This document shows, piece after piece, positions 16,995 to 22,071 of a stretch of DNA of 28,283 nt (positions within the stretch are counted from its first letter, which is position 1; each line of letters starts with the position of its first letter). The notes under the pieces were generated by a model that ran no database searches, was not told the origin of the DNA, and saw only the letters and a program-made list of their open reading frames with translations. The stretch is from a virus. The position numbers and the translations under genes were made by a program. The stretch is from IMG/VR virus record IMGVR_UViG_3300032560_000095, positions 1 to 28,283 of that record, one strand, 5' to 3'.

Positions 16995-17174
16995 TCGTTT
17001 TTTATGTTTAAGGTTAAGGGCAAGCTCTATTGTGTATTTAAGAGCTTCCCATTCACCTCTTTGCATCACTACTGGAATTAACTCTTGTTGAGCATCAATC
17101 TCAGCAAATTTTTTAGTTAAATATTCAGCCATTGCTTCTTGCTCATGCTTACTTCTTTTGGGCTTTTTTGTCAT
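16983..17174 (-). CDS. Small charged protein, unknown function
   Basis: 63 aa, last gene of the leftward operon. It is mostly helical and strongly charged: a Lys-rich start (MTKKPKRSKHEQEAMAEYL), an amphipathic middle (GEWEALKYTIELALNLKHK) and a basic end. Its ATG overlaps the stop of the gene before it (ATGA), and its 3' end overlaps the endolysin gene by 12 bases on the other strand. I do not recognise a family. Nucleic-acid binding is possible from the charge only. Confidence 0.6.
   Translation of the reverse strand: MTKKPKRSKHEQEAMAEYLTKKFAEIDAQQELIPVVMQRGEWEALKYTIELALNLKHKKRLHR
16985..17003 (+). terminator. Possible intrinsic terminator after the lysis genes
   Basis: AGCGAT (16985-16990), loop GTA and ATCGTT (16994-16999) can pair over 6 positions including one G-U, with a T run to 17003. 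It overlaps the endolysin stop codon at the meeting point of the two opposed operons, which is where a terminator would be expected. The stem is short and AT-rich, so it is weak. Confidence 0.4.
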
Positions 17175-17359
17175 ATAAGCTGAATTAAAGGCTTTTTGTT
17201 CTCAACATGGTCTAAAGATGCTTGCCAGGCTTGAGTCCACAGATTAAGAGCTGTAGATCCTTCATAAAAGAAATCAGGATAAACAGCAAAAAATGCTTCT
17301 TCACAATCATCTGATGGAACTTTCACGTTTCCAGCAAAAGGTATATCTTCACTTGTCAT
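17171..17359 (-). CDS. Small acidic protein, unknown function
   Basis: 62 aa with many aromatic residues (FFAVYPDFFYEGSTALNLWT, QAWQAS). The ATG overlaps the stop of the 31-codon membrane gene upstream, and its own stop overlaps the next start (ATGA), so it belongs to the coupled leftward operon. The WxQAWQAS ending resembles a helix found in several small phage proteins of unknown role. No function can be assigned. Confidence 0.6.
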   Translation of the reverse strand: MTSEDIPFAGNVKVPSDDCEEAFFAVYPDFFYEGSTALNLWTQAWQASLDHVENKKPLIQLI

Positions 17360-17444
17360 TATCTTTTCCGATTAAATACCAAATAATAAAGGCGAAGCCA
17401 ATCATTACGATTGCATTGAAAATCATGGCCTCGTCATTACTCAT
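17349..17444 (-). CDS. 31-aa single-span membrane micro-protein
   Basis: ATG at 17444, TGA at 17349-17351. The predicted peptide starts MSNDEAMIFNAIVMIGFAF and continues IIWYLIGKDNDK: an acidic start, about 19 hydrophobic residues (7-25) and a charged end, so one membrane helix. The ATG sits in a TAATG overlap with the upstream stop, and its own stop overlaps the start of the next gene (17359). The region would otherwise be an 84-base gap in a gapless operon. The reading frame and both overlaps make it a real gene candidate; function unknown. Confidence 0.6.
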   Translation of the reverse strand: MSNDEAMIFNAIVMIGFAFIIWYLIGKDNDK

Positions 17445-17728
17445 TACATTTTTTTCTTTTTAATGCCTTCAGCTCTACGAAGATTATGAGAATGTAGTTT
17501 TTTTCCTACAGACTTAGGAACTTCTCCAGCTTTTTCAGCTACTTTTGCTGCTACTTTACGAGTAACAATTCTGCCATTAGAAAGCTCAAATTCATGCTTT
17601 GCGCCTTTGGCAGCTTTGCCAGCCATCTTTTTAAGTTCATCATGGCTATAAGCTTTTGACTTAGCCACAATAACTTTTCCAGACTTTTCCTTGATAGCAG
17701 GAACCAAAACTTTTAGTTTAGTTGCCAT
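17444..17728 (-). CDS. Lysine-rich small basic protein, unknown
   Basis: 94 aa, very rich in Lys and Ala (KSKAYSHDELKKMAGKAAKG, then HEFELSNGRIVTRKVAAKVA and a terminal KKKKM). The charge suggests binding to nucleic acid or to acidic host proteins; nothing more specific is visible. Both ends overlap neighbours by TAATG (start at 17728, stop at 17444). It is likely part of the early leftward transcript. Confidence 0.6.
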   Translation of the reverse strand: MATKLKVLVPAIKEKSGKVIVAKSKAYSHDELKKMAGKAAKGAKHEFELSNGRIVTRKVAAKVAEKAGEVPKSVGKKLHSHNLRRAEGIKKKKM

Positions 17729-17931
17729 TATTTGATCCTAAAGATTTTATTGAGTTTAAGAGTGCCTTCATACTCAATTTTGCCTTGCTCATCTAAAGAA
17801 CGCAATGGAAGCTCTTGAAAGTATTTCCATTTGTCTTTGTATGACTGGATCTCTGATGGAGGAACCCAACCAGCTTTTCTCCAGCGCAAAGTAATGTCAG
17901 TACCACTTGCAGTCCAAATATGATGATTCAT
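17728..17931 (-). CDS. Small protein, unknown function
   Basis: 67 aa with several aromatic residues (MNHHIWTASGTDITLRWRKA, GWVPPSEIQ, KDKWKYFQELPLRSLDEQGK). A GGAGG site stands just upstream of the ATG on the minus strand, 3 bases away from the end of the secreted 48-aa gene. Its stop overlaps the next start (TAATG). No family is recognised. Confidence 0.6.
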   Translation of the reverse strand: MNHHIWTASGTDITLRWRKAGWVPPSEIQSYKDKWKYFQELPLRSLDEQGKIEYEGTLKLNKIFRIK

Positions 17932-17940
17932 ACGGCCTCC

Positions 17941-18087
17941 TTAAAAAACTCTGATTGATCCAGGTGGGCAAGAATAGCCTGAATAAACAAATACAGCTCC
18001 AGCAGGGGTTTTACAAGTAATTACTTGTTGTTGACCATAAGCTGAAATTGCAATCAAAAACAATAAAGCGCAAATTATTTTTTTCAT
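17941..18087 (-). CDS. 48-aa secreted protein with signal peptide
   Basis: ATG at 18087, TAA at 17941-17943, preceded by a strong AGGAGA site. The start MKKIICALLFLIAISAYG is a typical signal peptide (two Lys, hydrophobic core, cleavage probably near Gly18-Gln19). The mature part is about 30 residues with two Cys (QQQVITCKTPAGAVFVYSG, then YSCPPGSIRVF) that could form one disulphide. It would end up in the periplasm or outside. A secreted micro-protein in an early, recombination-type operon could affect the host envelope or superinfecting phage; this is inference. It fills the only sizeable gap of this part of the operon. Confidence 0.65.
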   Translation of the reverse strand: MKKIICALLFLIAISAYGQQQVITCKTPAGAVFVYSGYSCPPGSIRVF

Positions 18088-18095
18088 GATTTCTC

Positions 18096-18350
18096 CTAGA
18101 ACGGAATATCGGACTCAAGATCAGCCAAATTAGAAGATTTAGGTGTATCTACTTTATCTTCAGGAACATTGAGATAGGCCCAAAAAGAACCTTCTTTAAG
18201 TCCTAATAATGGAATCATTTCTAATTTCAACATTAAGTCACCTTTTTTAGTTTCGGTAACAATCCCAACTGTAGCATATCGTTTTTTACTTGTGCCATCT
18301 TGAGCTACATATTCCGAAACTGGAGCCTTTACATACCATTTAATAGCCAT
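18096..18350 (-). CDS. Putative single-stranded DNA-binding protein (short, SSB-like tail)
   Basis: 84 aa. The pattern KKRYATVGIVTETKKGDLML, then KLEMIPL and GSFWAYLNVPED looks like an OB-fold of the short phage type. The protein ends LADLESDIPF, matching the acidic D-I-P-F tip by which bacterial SSB recruits partner proteins. Its start abuts the stop of the YqaJ exonuclease gene (TAA then ATG). With an annealing protein further upstream it completes a recombination set. It is much shorter than E. coli SSB (178 aa), so the SSB call rests mainly on the tail and context. Confidence 0.6.
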   Translation of the reverse strand: MAIKWYVKAPVSEYVAQDGTSKKRYATVGIVTETKKGDLMLKLEMIPLLGLKEGSFWAYLNVPEDKVDTPKSSNLADLESDIPF

Positions 18351-18989
18351 TTAATTTCCCTTCATCAAATTTACTTCCACTTCTACTTCACTCAAAAACT
18401 GCTTAACTTCTGCTTCCATTTCAGCAATAAAAGCTTGATCCCTATCAACTCGCACAATTAGCAACTGACTACGTTCAGGCATCCGAGGATCAAAACTAAT
18501 AAAGTCGCACCAATCCCTACCAGTTACAGCCATTTGCGTTTGCATTTGGATAACATATTTGTTAGGTGCTTTTTTAGCTTTGAAATATTCCCAATGAGTT
18601 GCGCTATTAGGACACTTAATTTCCACAATCCCCCTATCAGACACAAGCCCATCAGGGCTACAGCCAAACCACTCAATACTAGGATGGTCGATGAAAGCGA
18701 CTTGATCGACAAAATTATTGGTATTAACTTCATAAGCTACCCTTGCTTGTGGTTCGGTTTGAGTACCCCACTCCATTGCTGCATTGGAGTAAGATTCTTG
18801 AATGATGCCTGTAGTGCGCTGTAAGGCTAATTCAATAAGGTAATTCTGTCTAGAAGCGGATGGCCCTGTCTTAGTCTTAGCCAATATGTCGGCTACTCTA
18901 GAAGCCGTTACCTTGCCTAATCTAAGCTGATGCCACTCTGGAGTACCTTGTTCTACGGCAATCCTATCCTCAGTTGTAAAAGTGGTCAT
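18351..18989 (-). CDS. YqaJ/lambda-exonuclease family recombination nuclease
   Basis: 212 aa. The N-terminal QGTPEWHQLRLGKVTASRVA and the nuclease core CSPDGLVSDRGIVEIKCPNS are diagnostic of the YqaJ viral recombinase family. Asp113 and the E-x-K pair Glu123/Lys125 are the metal-binding and catalytic residues, and Glu79 (WGTQTEPQAR) and Gln149 (IQMQTQM) fit the remaining motif positions. The enzyme chews one strand from a double-strand end so that the phage annealing protein can pair the single strand. That partner is encoded at 19977-20525 in the same operon. The ATG overlaps the upstream stop (ATGA). Length is normal for the family. Confidence 0.9.
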   Translation of the reverse strand: MTTFTTEDRIAVEQGTPEWHQLRLGKVTASRVADILAKTKTGPSASRQNYLIELALQRTTGIIQESYSNAAMEWGTQTEPQARVAYEVNTNNFVDQVAFIDHPSIEWFGCSPDGLVSDRGIVEIKCPNSATHWEYFKAKKAPNKYVIQMQTQMAVTGRDWCDFISFDPRMPERSQLLIVRVDRDQAFIAEMEAEVKQFLSEVEVEVNLMKGN

Positions 18990-19225
18990 TTTCTTGCTTC
19001 CATCATTGCGTCAGCAAATTGATAAGCAGTATTGGCAATCAATTCTTGATAATGTTTATCTGCTTGAAAATTGCTAGTTTTGTAAGTGTCATCATTTTCT
19101 TCGCTTGAATGGTAATTTTCCCAAACTTTAAAAGCCAATGGCATAGCTTTAGCCGCAAAGTAATCACGCAAATCCATTCCGTTATGTTCAGGATTGAATG
19201 TAGGGTTATATGGAAATGCGTTCAC
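18986..19225 (-). CDS. Conserved small phage protein (G-M-D-L-R-D-Y-F-A-A motif), GTG start
   Basis: 79 aa, GTG start at 19225 overlapping the upstream TGA (GTGA). It contains NGMDLRDYFAAKAMPLAF, a motif I recall from many small phage proteins of unknown function, followed by an acidic loop (SSEENDDTYK) and a helix (ELIANTAYQFADAMMEARK). It directly precedes and overlaps the exonuclease gene. A role with the recombination proteins would fit but is not shown. Confidence 0.65.
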   Translation of the reverse strand: MNAFPYNPTFNPEHNGMDLRDYFAAKAMPLAFKVWENYHSSEENDDTYKTSNFQADKHYQELIANTAYQFADAMMEARK

Positions 19226-19395
19226 TCTTGTGCCTTTCTTAAGTATTCAGCAAGTCTTTCGCCATAAGTTAAAGAATGTATTTCCATTTTCAACGCTTCT
19301 ATTTCAGCTTGTTGCTGGCGTATCGTGGTAACTGCTTCTTGTAAACAAGGCATTGCAGTAAATTCCAATTCCTTAATAAGTTCATTTGCGTTCAT
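19222..19395 (-). CDS. 57-aa coiled-coil protein
   Basis: ATG at 19395, TGA at 19222-19224. The protein MNANELIKELEFTAMPCLQE continues AVTTIRQQQAEIEALKMEIH and ends LRKAQE: helical throughout, with a heptad-like stretch T-T-I-R-Q-Q-Q-A-E-I-E-A-L-K that I recall from many small phage proteins. Its start overlaps the stop of the 87-aa gene, and its stop overlaps the next GTG, so the reading frame is held in place at both ends. Function unknown. Confidence 0.68.
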   Translation of the reverse strand: MNANELIKELEFTAMPCLQEAVTTIRQQQAEIEALKMEIHSLTYGERLAEYLRKAQE

Positions 19396-19655
19396 TCTTG
19401 TGCCTTTCTTAGTGCTTTAGCAGTAGCTAATACAATCTTTTTGTATTTGTTAAATTCTTCCCCAGTTTTCCAAATTTCATGCCCTAGTGGCACAATTTCT
19501 GCATCTTGAAGAATAGCTACTACATTTATCTCCTCATCTGTTAGCGTTTTTGCTGGATGGGTGTAGAGTGGAATATCGTAGTCAGTCTGAATAAAACCTT
19601 CCATTCTTGGCTTGCCTGTGTTTTTATCTATCCACGCTACTGGTTCATTGTTCAT
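19392..19655 (-). CDS. Small phage protein with P-V-A-W / P-L-Y-T-H-P motif, copy 1
   Basis: 87 aa. It has the pattern M-N-x-x-P-V-A-W-I...IPLYTHPAKTLTDEEI and ends LRKAQE. The next gene upstream (19652-19885) has the same beginning and PLY-HPAKTLTDEEI core, so they are tandem paralogues. This P-V-A-W / PLYT-P pattern is common in small phage proteins of unknown function. ATGA overlaps link it to both neighbours. Confidence 0.7.
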   Translation of the reverse strand: MNNEPVAWIDKNTGKPRMEGFIQTDYDIPLYTHPAKTLTDEEINVVAILQDAEIVPLGHEIWKTGEEFNKYKKIVLATAKALRKAQE

Positions 19656-19885
19656 TTCTCACTAGCCTTTCTTAGTATTGCTCTAGCAATTTGAATTGCA
19701 AACCTATGAGGAACATCCCAACAAGTCCCAATATCTTCATTTACTTTGATTATTTCTTCATCTGTTAGTGTCTTTGCTGGATGAATGTAGAGTGGAATAC
19801 CGCCATCATAATTAACTTTGTTGTCGTGTTTAATGCACATATATGCACCATCTTTTTCAAACATCCACGCTACTGGTTTGTTCAT
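19652..19885 (-). CDS. Small phage protein with P-V-A-W / P-L-Y-I-H-P motif, copy 2
   Basis: 77 aa, paralogue of the 19392-19655 product: MNKPVAWMFEKDG, GGIPLYIHPAKTLTDEEII and a final ILRKASEK. Between the shared ends the two copies differ, so the duplication is old or the copies are diverging quickly. A run of G on the minus strand just before the ATG at 19885 (GGGGGG) can serve as ribosome-binding site. The start overlaps the stop of the 32-codon membrane gene. Function unknown. Confidence 0.7.
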   Translation of the reverse strand: MNKPVAWMFEKDGAYMCIKHDNKVNYDGGIPLYIHPAKTLTDEEIIKVNEDIGTCWDVPHRFAIQIARAILRKASEK

Positions 19886-19980
19886 ATGCCCCCCAAACGA
19901 ATAGCTAAACGAATTACTGACATTAGGATTACTGAAGCTATAACTAACGTAGCTATGGCTACTTTGTCTGCCCAGCTCAT
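19882..19980 (-). CDS. 32-aa single-span membrane micro-protein
   Basis: ATG at 19980 overlapping the TGA of the annealing-protein gene (ATGA), TGA at 19882-19884 overlapping the next ATG. The peptide begins MSWADKVAIATLVIASVIL and continues MSVIRLAIRLGGI: about 20 hydrophobic residues (7-27) with Arg near the end, so one membrane helix. Overlap on both sides fits this operon's pattern and argues against a chance ORF. Function unknown. Confidence 0.6.
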   Translation of the reverse strand: MSWADKVAIATLVIASVILMSVIRLAIRLGGI

Positions 19981-20525
19981 GATTGCAACGCCATTAAAAT
20001 GCCTTTTTGTAGGTCTTTTGCATTAGCAATTATTTGAACGGCATTTTTGTCTTTAGCTACAGCAGAATAAGCTGTTCCATAAACTTGTTTTAAATCGTCA
20101 ATGGTTTTGCATACATTGATTTCTGCTGCCCATTCTTTTGCTAATACAGTCAAATCAGGTACATCTTCATCAGGAAGATCTTCACCAGAATAGATATACA
20201 AAGCCAGACCATGCAAAGCAATAGCTTTAACCAGGCATCGTTGCATTGCTGTATTTACTGCCATTGCATCAGGATTAGCAATAGCTTTGTTTTGATTATT
20301 AATGACAGGCATTTGAGCTGTCATAGTTTTGCCAAAAGCCGTTACTGAGCAAAATACCATTAGGGTTTCAGCAAAGTAAACTGGATCTCCATAAGTCCAG
20401 GTAGCTTGAGGATCTTGTTGAAGGAGCTGGTCAACAGCCCAAGACCAGCTTAAATAAGTGAACTTACCTTTCTTTTCAGTATGCTCGTTTACATTGATTT
20501 TGCGTAGTTCTAAAAATTTAGTCAT
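19977..20525 (-). CDS. DUF1071/Sak3-like single-strand annealing protein
   Basis: 182 aa from the ATG at 20525; an in-frame GTG at 20528 is too close to the AAGGA site. The family pattern is clear: KFTYLSWSWAVDQLLQQDP (21-39), MVFCSVTAFGKTMTAQMPV, then MQRCLVKAIALHGLALYIYS followed by GEDLPDE. DUF1071/Sak3 proteins pair complementary single strands in phage recombination and recombination-dependent replication. The YqaJ exonuclease and SSB-like genes downstream are its expected partners. The first residue after the core is followed by a helical C-terminal domain of about 60 residues, probably for partner binding. Its stop overlaps the ATG of a 32-codon membrane gene. Confidence 0.82.
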   Translation of the reverse strand: MTKFLELRKINVNEHTEKKGKFTYLSWSWAVDQLLQQDPQATWTYGDPVYFAETLMVFCSVTAFGKTMTAQMPVINNQNKAIANPDAMAVNTAMQRCLVKAIALHGLALYIYSGEDLPDEDVPDLTVLAKEWAAEINVCKTIDDLKQVYGTAYSAVAKDKNAVQIIANAKDLQKGILMALQS

Positions 20526-20534
20526 CACTTTTCC

Positions 20535-20828
20535 TTAATCGTTAATTTCAAACTCTGCTACTTTTTTGGCATGACCTTCCATGTATTCACAAGCCATTGA
20601 AATTAGTTTTTTACCTAATTGCTCGTAATCACCTGAATCAATAACATCTTGCAAAGCTTGAGAATCATCAACTCCCATTTCACTTAAAGCCTCAGAAATA
20701 GCCCCTGAAGTTCTATAGTCAAATTTGCCACCAACTTTTAAAAGTTGCCAGGTACGTTCCTCAATCTCATCAGAACGATCATCGTAATCATTTGGTTCAT
20801 AGTAAGCATCAGCTCTGTTCATTCCCAT
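20535..20828 (-). CDS. Acidic phage protein, unknown function
   Basis: 97 aa, strongly acidic (YYEPNDYDDRSDEIEERTWQ; acidic also in EMGVDDSQALQDVIDSGDYE). AGGAGGG lies 8 bases before the first ATG (20828), preferring it over the Met at codon 3. The site is made by the last codons of the upstream 29-codon gene. It stands directly before the annealing-protein gene. Very acidic early proteins sometimes mimic DNA to block host nucleases, but there is no specific evidence here. Confidence 0.65.
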   Translation of the reverse strand: MGMNRADAYYEPNDYDDRSDEIEERTWQLLKVGGKFDYRTSGAISEALSEMGVDDSQALQDVIDSGDYEQLGKKLISMACEYMEGHAKKVAEFEIND

Positions 20829-20830
20829 GA

Positions 20831-20920
20831 TTAAAACCCTCCTAAAAGAGCATAAGCAAACATTAATCCTAAAACTACACCAAGAGCTGCTACACCTACA
20901 AAGTCAATTACTTGTTTCAT
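20831..20920 (-). CDS. 29-aa membrane micro-protein, first gene of the leftward operon
   Basis: ATG at 20920, TAA at 20831-20833. The peptide MKQVIDFVGVAALGVVLG continues LMFAYALLGGF: a short polar start and one hydrophobic helix to the C-terminus with no charged tail. An AGGGA site stands 6-7 bases upstream. Its last codons (encoding LGGF) carry the AGGAGGG site of the next gene. It is the first ORF downstream of the predicted leftward promoter. Function unknown. Confidence 0.6.
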   Translation of the reverse strand: MKQVIDFVGVAALGVVLGLMFAYALLGGF

Positions 20921-20964
20921 GTTATTTCCCTTCATCACTTGTTGAACTGGATTCAGTATAGATC

Positions 20965-21041
20965 AAAATATAGGTTTGCAATAGGTTTTTTCAATTATTT
21001 TTATAGGGGGATTCCCTAATGCTCGCATTTTCCTATATTTT
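20965..21041. promoter_or_regulatory. Putative operator region between the divergent operons
   Basis: AAAATATAGG (20965-20974) and its exact reverse complement CCTATATTTT (21032-21041) form a 10-bp inverted repeat. Each arm contains a TATATT -10 candidate facing outward. ATAGGTTT occurs twice, 11 bases apart (20970-20977, 20981-20988), and ATAGGGGG once (21003-21010). The spacing of one helical turn and the position over the promoters suggest sites for a regulator, most simply the YdaS/Cro-like product encoded at 21072. The rightward promoter itself is weak: no good -35, and TGCTATATG at 21042-21050 is a possible extended -10. Confidence 0.5.
20967..20994 (-). promoter_or_regulatory. Leftward early promoter
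   Basis: On the minus strand TTGAAA (20994-20989), a 16-base spacer and TATATT (20972-20967) match the sigma-70 consensus at 5/6 each. Transcription would start near 20960, about 40 bases before the first leftward ATG. An alternative TTGCAA / 15 bases / TATACT pair (20981-20955) overlaps it. Two copies of ATAGGTTT (plus strand) lie in the spacer, where a repressor could block polymerase. Confidence 0.6.
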
Positions 21042-21071
21042 TGCTATATGATAGAGAAAAAGGAGCAATAC

Positions 21072-21269
21072 ATGAACCCATCAGATTTATTAAAGATTGA
21101 ATTTGGAAGCCTGATAAACCTGGCTGAAAAGCTTGGAATTAAGCCCCAGACAATCTATTTATGGAACTCTACTAAGGTTCCATTCAAGTATTTACGACAA
21201 ATTGAGGAGCTTTCAGAGCTGCGTTTAACAAGAGAAATGTTAAGACCTGATCTTTTTAAGAAGGGCTGA
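21072..21269 (+). CDS. YdaS/Cro-like helix-turn-helix regulator
   Basis: 65 aa. A helix-turn-helix lies at about 12-34 (SLINLAEKLGIKPQTIYLWN). The ending ELRLTREMLRPDLF is the hallmark of the YdaS/Cro-like family of phage regulators, in which it follows the DNA-binding helices. AAGGAG at 21060-21065 sits 6 bases before ATG 21072, so this start is preferred over an in-frame ATG at 21048, which has no site. As first gene of the rightward operon next to a repeat-rich divergent control region, it probably represses one or both early promoters, like Cro. A stand-alone toxin partner is not seen. Confidence 0.82.
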   Translation: MNPSDLLKIEFGSLINLAEKLGIKPQTIYLWNSTKVPFKYLRQIEELSELRLTREMLRPDLFKKG

Positions 21270-21270
21270 A

Positions 21271-22071
21271 ATGCACTACTACCAACACAATATTGGGGAT
21301 TATCGGAAAGATACTTCTCATCTATCGTTGCTTGAGCATGGAATTTATAGGCAACTTTTAGATAGTTATTATTTGGATGAAATTCCTTTAAGTAATGACC
21401 TTGCGAAGCTTATGCGTTCGCATAGCGTTCGGACTGCGGAAGAACAGCAATCGCTTCAAAACGTATTAACAGACTTCTTTGAATTGACTGAATTTGGGTA
21501 TATTCATAAAAGATGCGAGGATGGAATAGCTAAATTTCATGGTAAATCAGCTAGTGCTAGAGCATCCGCAATGGCTCGCTGGAGCAGTAAACATAAGGAA
21601 GTTGATGCGAACGCAATACCAACGCAATCCGAAGGCAATGCTAACCATAAACCAATAACCAATAACCATAAACCAATAAAAAACATACAGCCTATCGGCT
21701 TTGATTTATTTTGGGATGCTTATGATAAAAAAGTAGGCAAACCAAATTCACTAAAGGCATGGTCAAAAATAGCCTTCAAAGACGATTTATTACAAAAAAT
21801 TGTTGAAAAGGCTAAAGCAGACAAAAAAGCCAAGCCTGATAACAAGTTTAGGAAAGACCCTGAACGCTGGTTAAAAGGTCAGCATTGGCTGGATGAGGTG
21901 GTAATTGAGCAAGCTCCTGAAGAAAAGCTAATGCCTTTAGGTACTGATGCTCAGATTGAAGCTGCTTATAGGATTGAATGTGGTGGAGATCCGAGTAGAG
22001 CCAGGTTCAACAGTTACCAAGAAATGAGGAAATTTATTCTAGATTTTAGGGATAAAAGGAAGGTGGCATGA
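21271..22071 (+). CDS. DUF1376 family protein, replication-associated
   Basis: 266 aa. Residues 1-90 (MHYYQHNIGDYRKDTSHLSL, LEHGIYRQLLDSYYLDEIPL) match DUF1376, found in phage proteins encoded at the position of replication initiators, next to Cro-like genes. A charged linker (about 110-140) with Asn/His/Lys/Pro repeats (HKPITNNHKPIKN) follows, then a C-terminal domain (FDLFWDAYDKKVGKPNSLKA, WLKGQHWLDE) resembling the C-terminal part of phage replication proteins. DNA binding at the origin is the likely role, inferred from family and place. It starts one base after the regulator stop. Its own TGA overlaps the ATGAATG double start of the methyltransferase locus. Confidence 0.8.
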   Translation: MHYYQHNIGDYRKDTSHLSLLEHGIYRQLLDSYYLDEIPLSNDLAKLMRSHSVRTAEEQQSLQNVLTDFFELTEFGYIHKRCEDGIAKFHGKSASARASAMARWSSKHKEVDANAIPTQSEGNANHKPITNNHKPIKNIQPIGFDLFWDAYDKKVGKPNSLKAWSKIAFKDDLLQKIVEKAKADKKAKPDNKFRKDPERWLKGQHWLDEVVIEQAPEEKLMPLGTDAQIEAAYRIECGGDPSRARFNSYQEMRKFILDFRDKRKVA

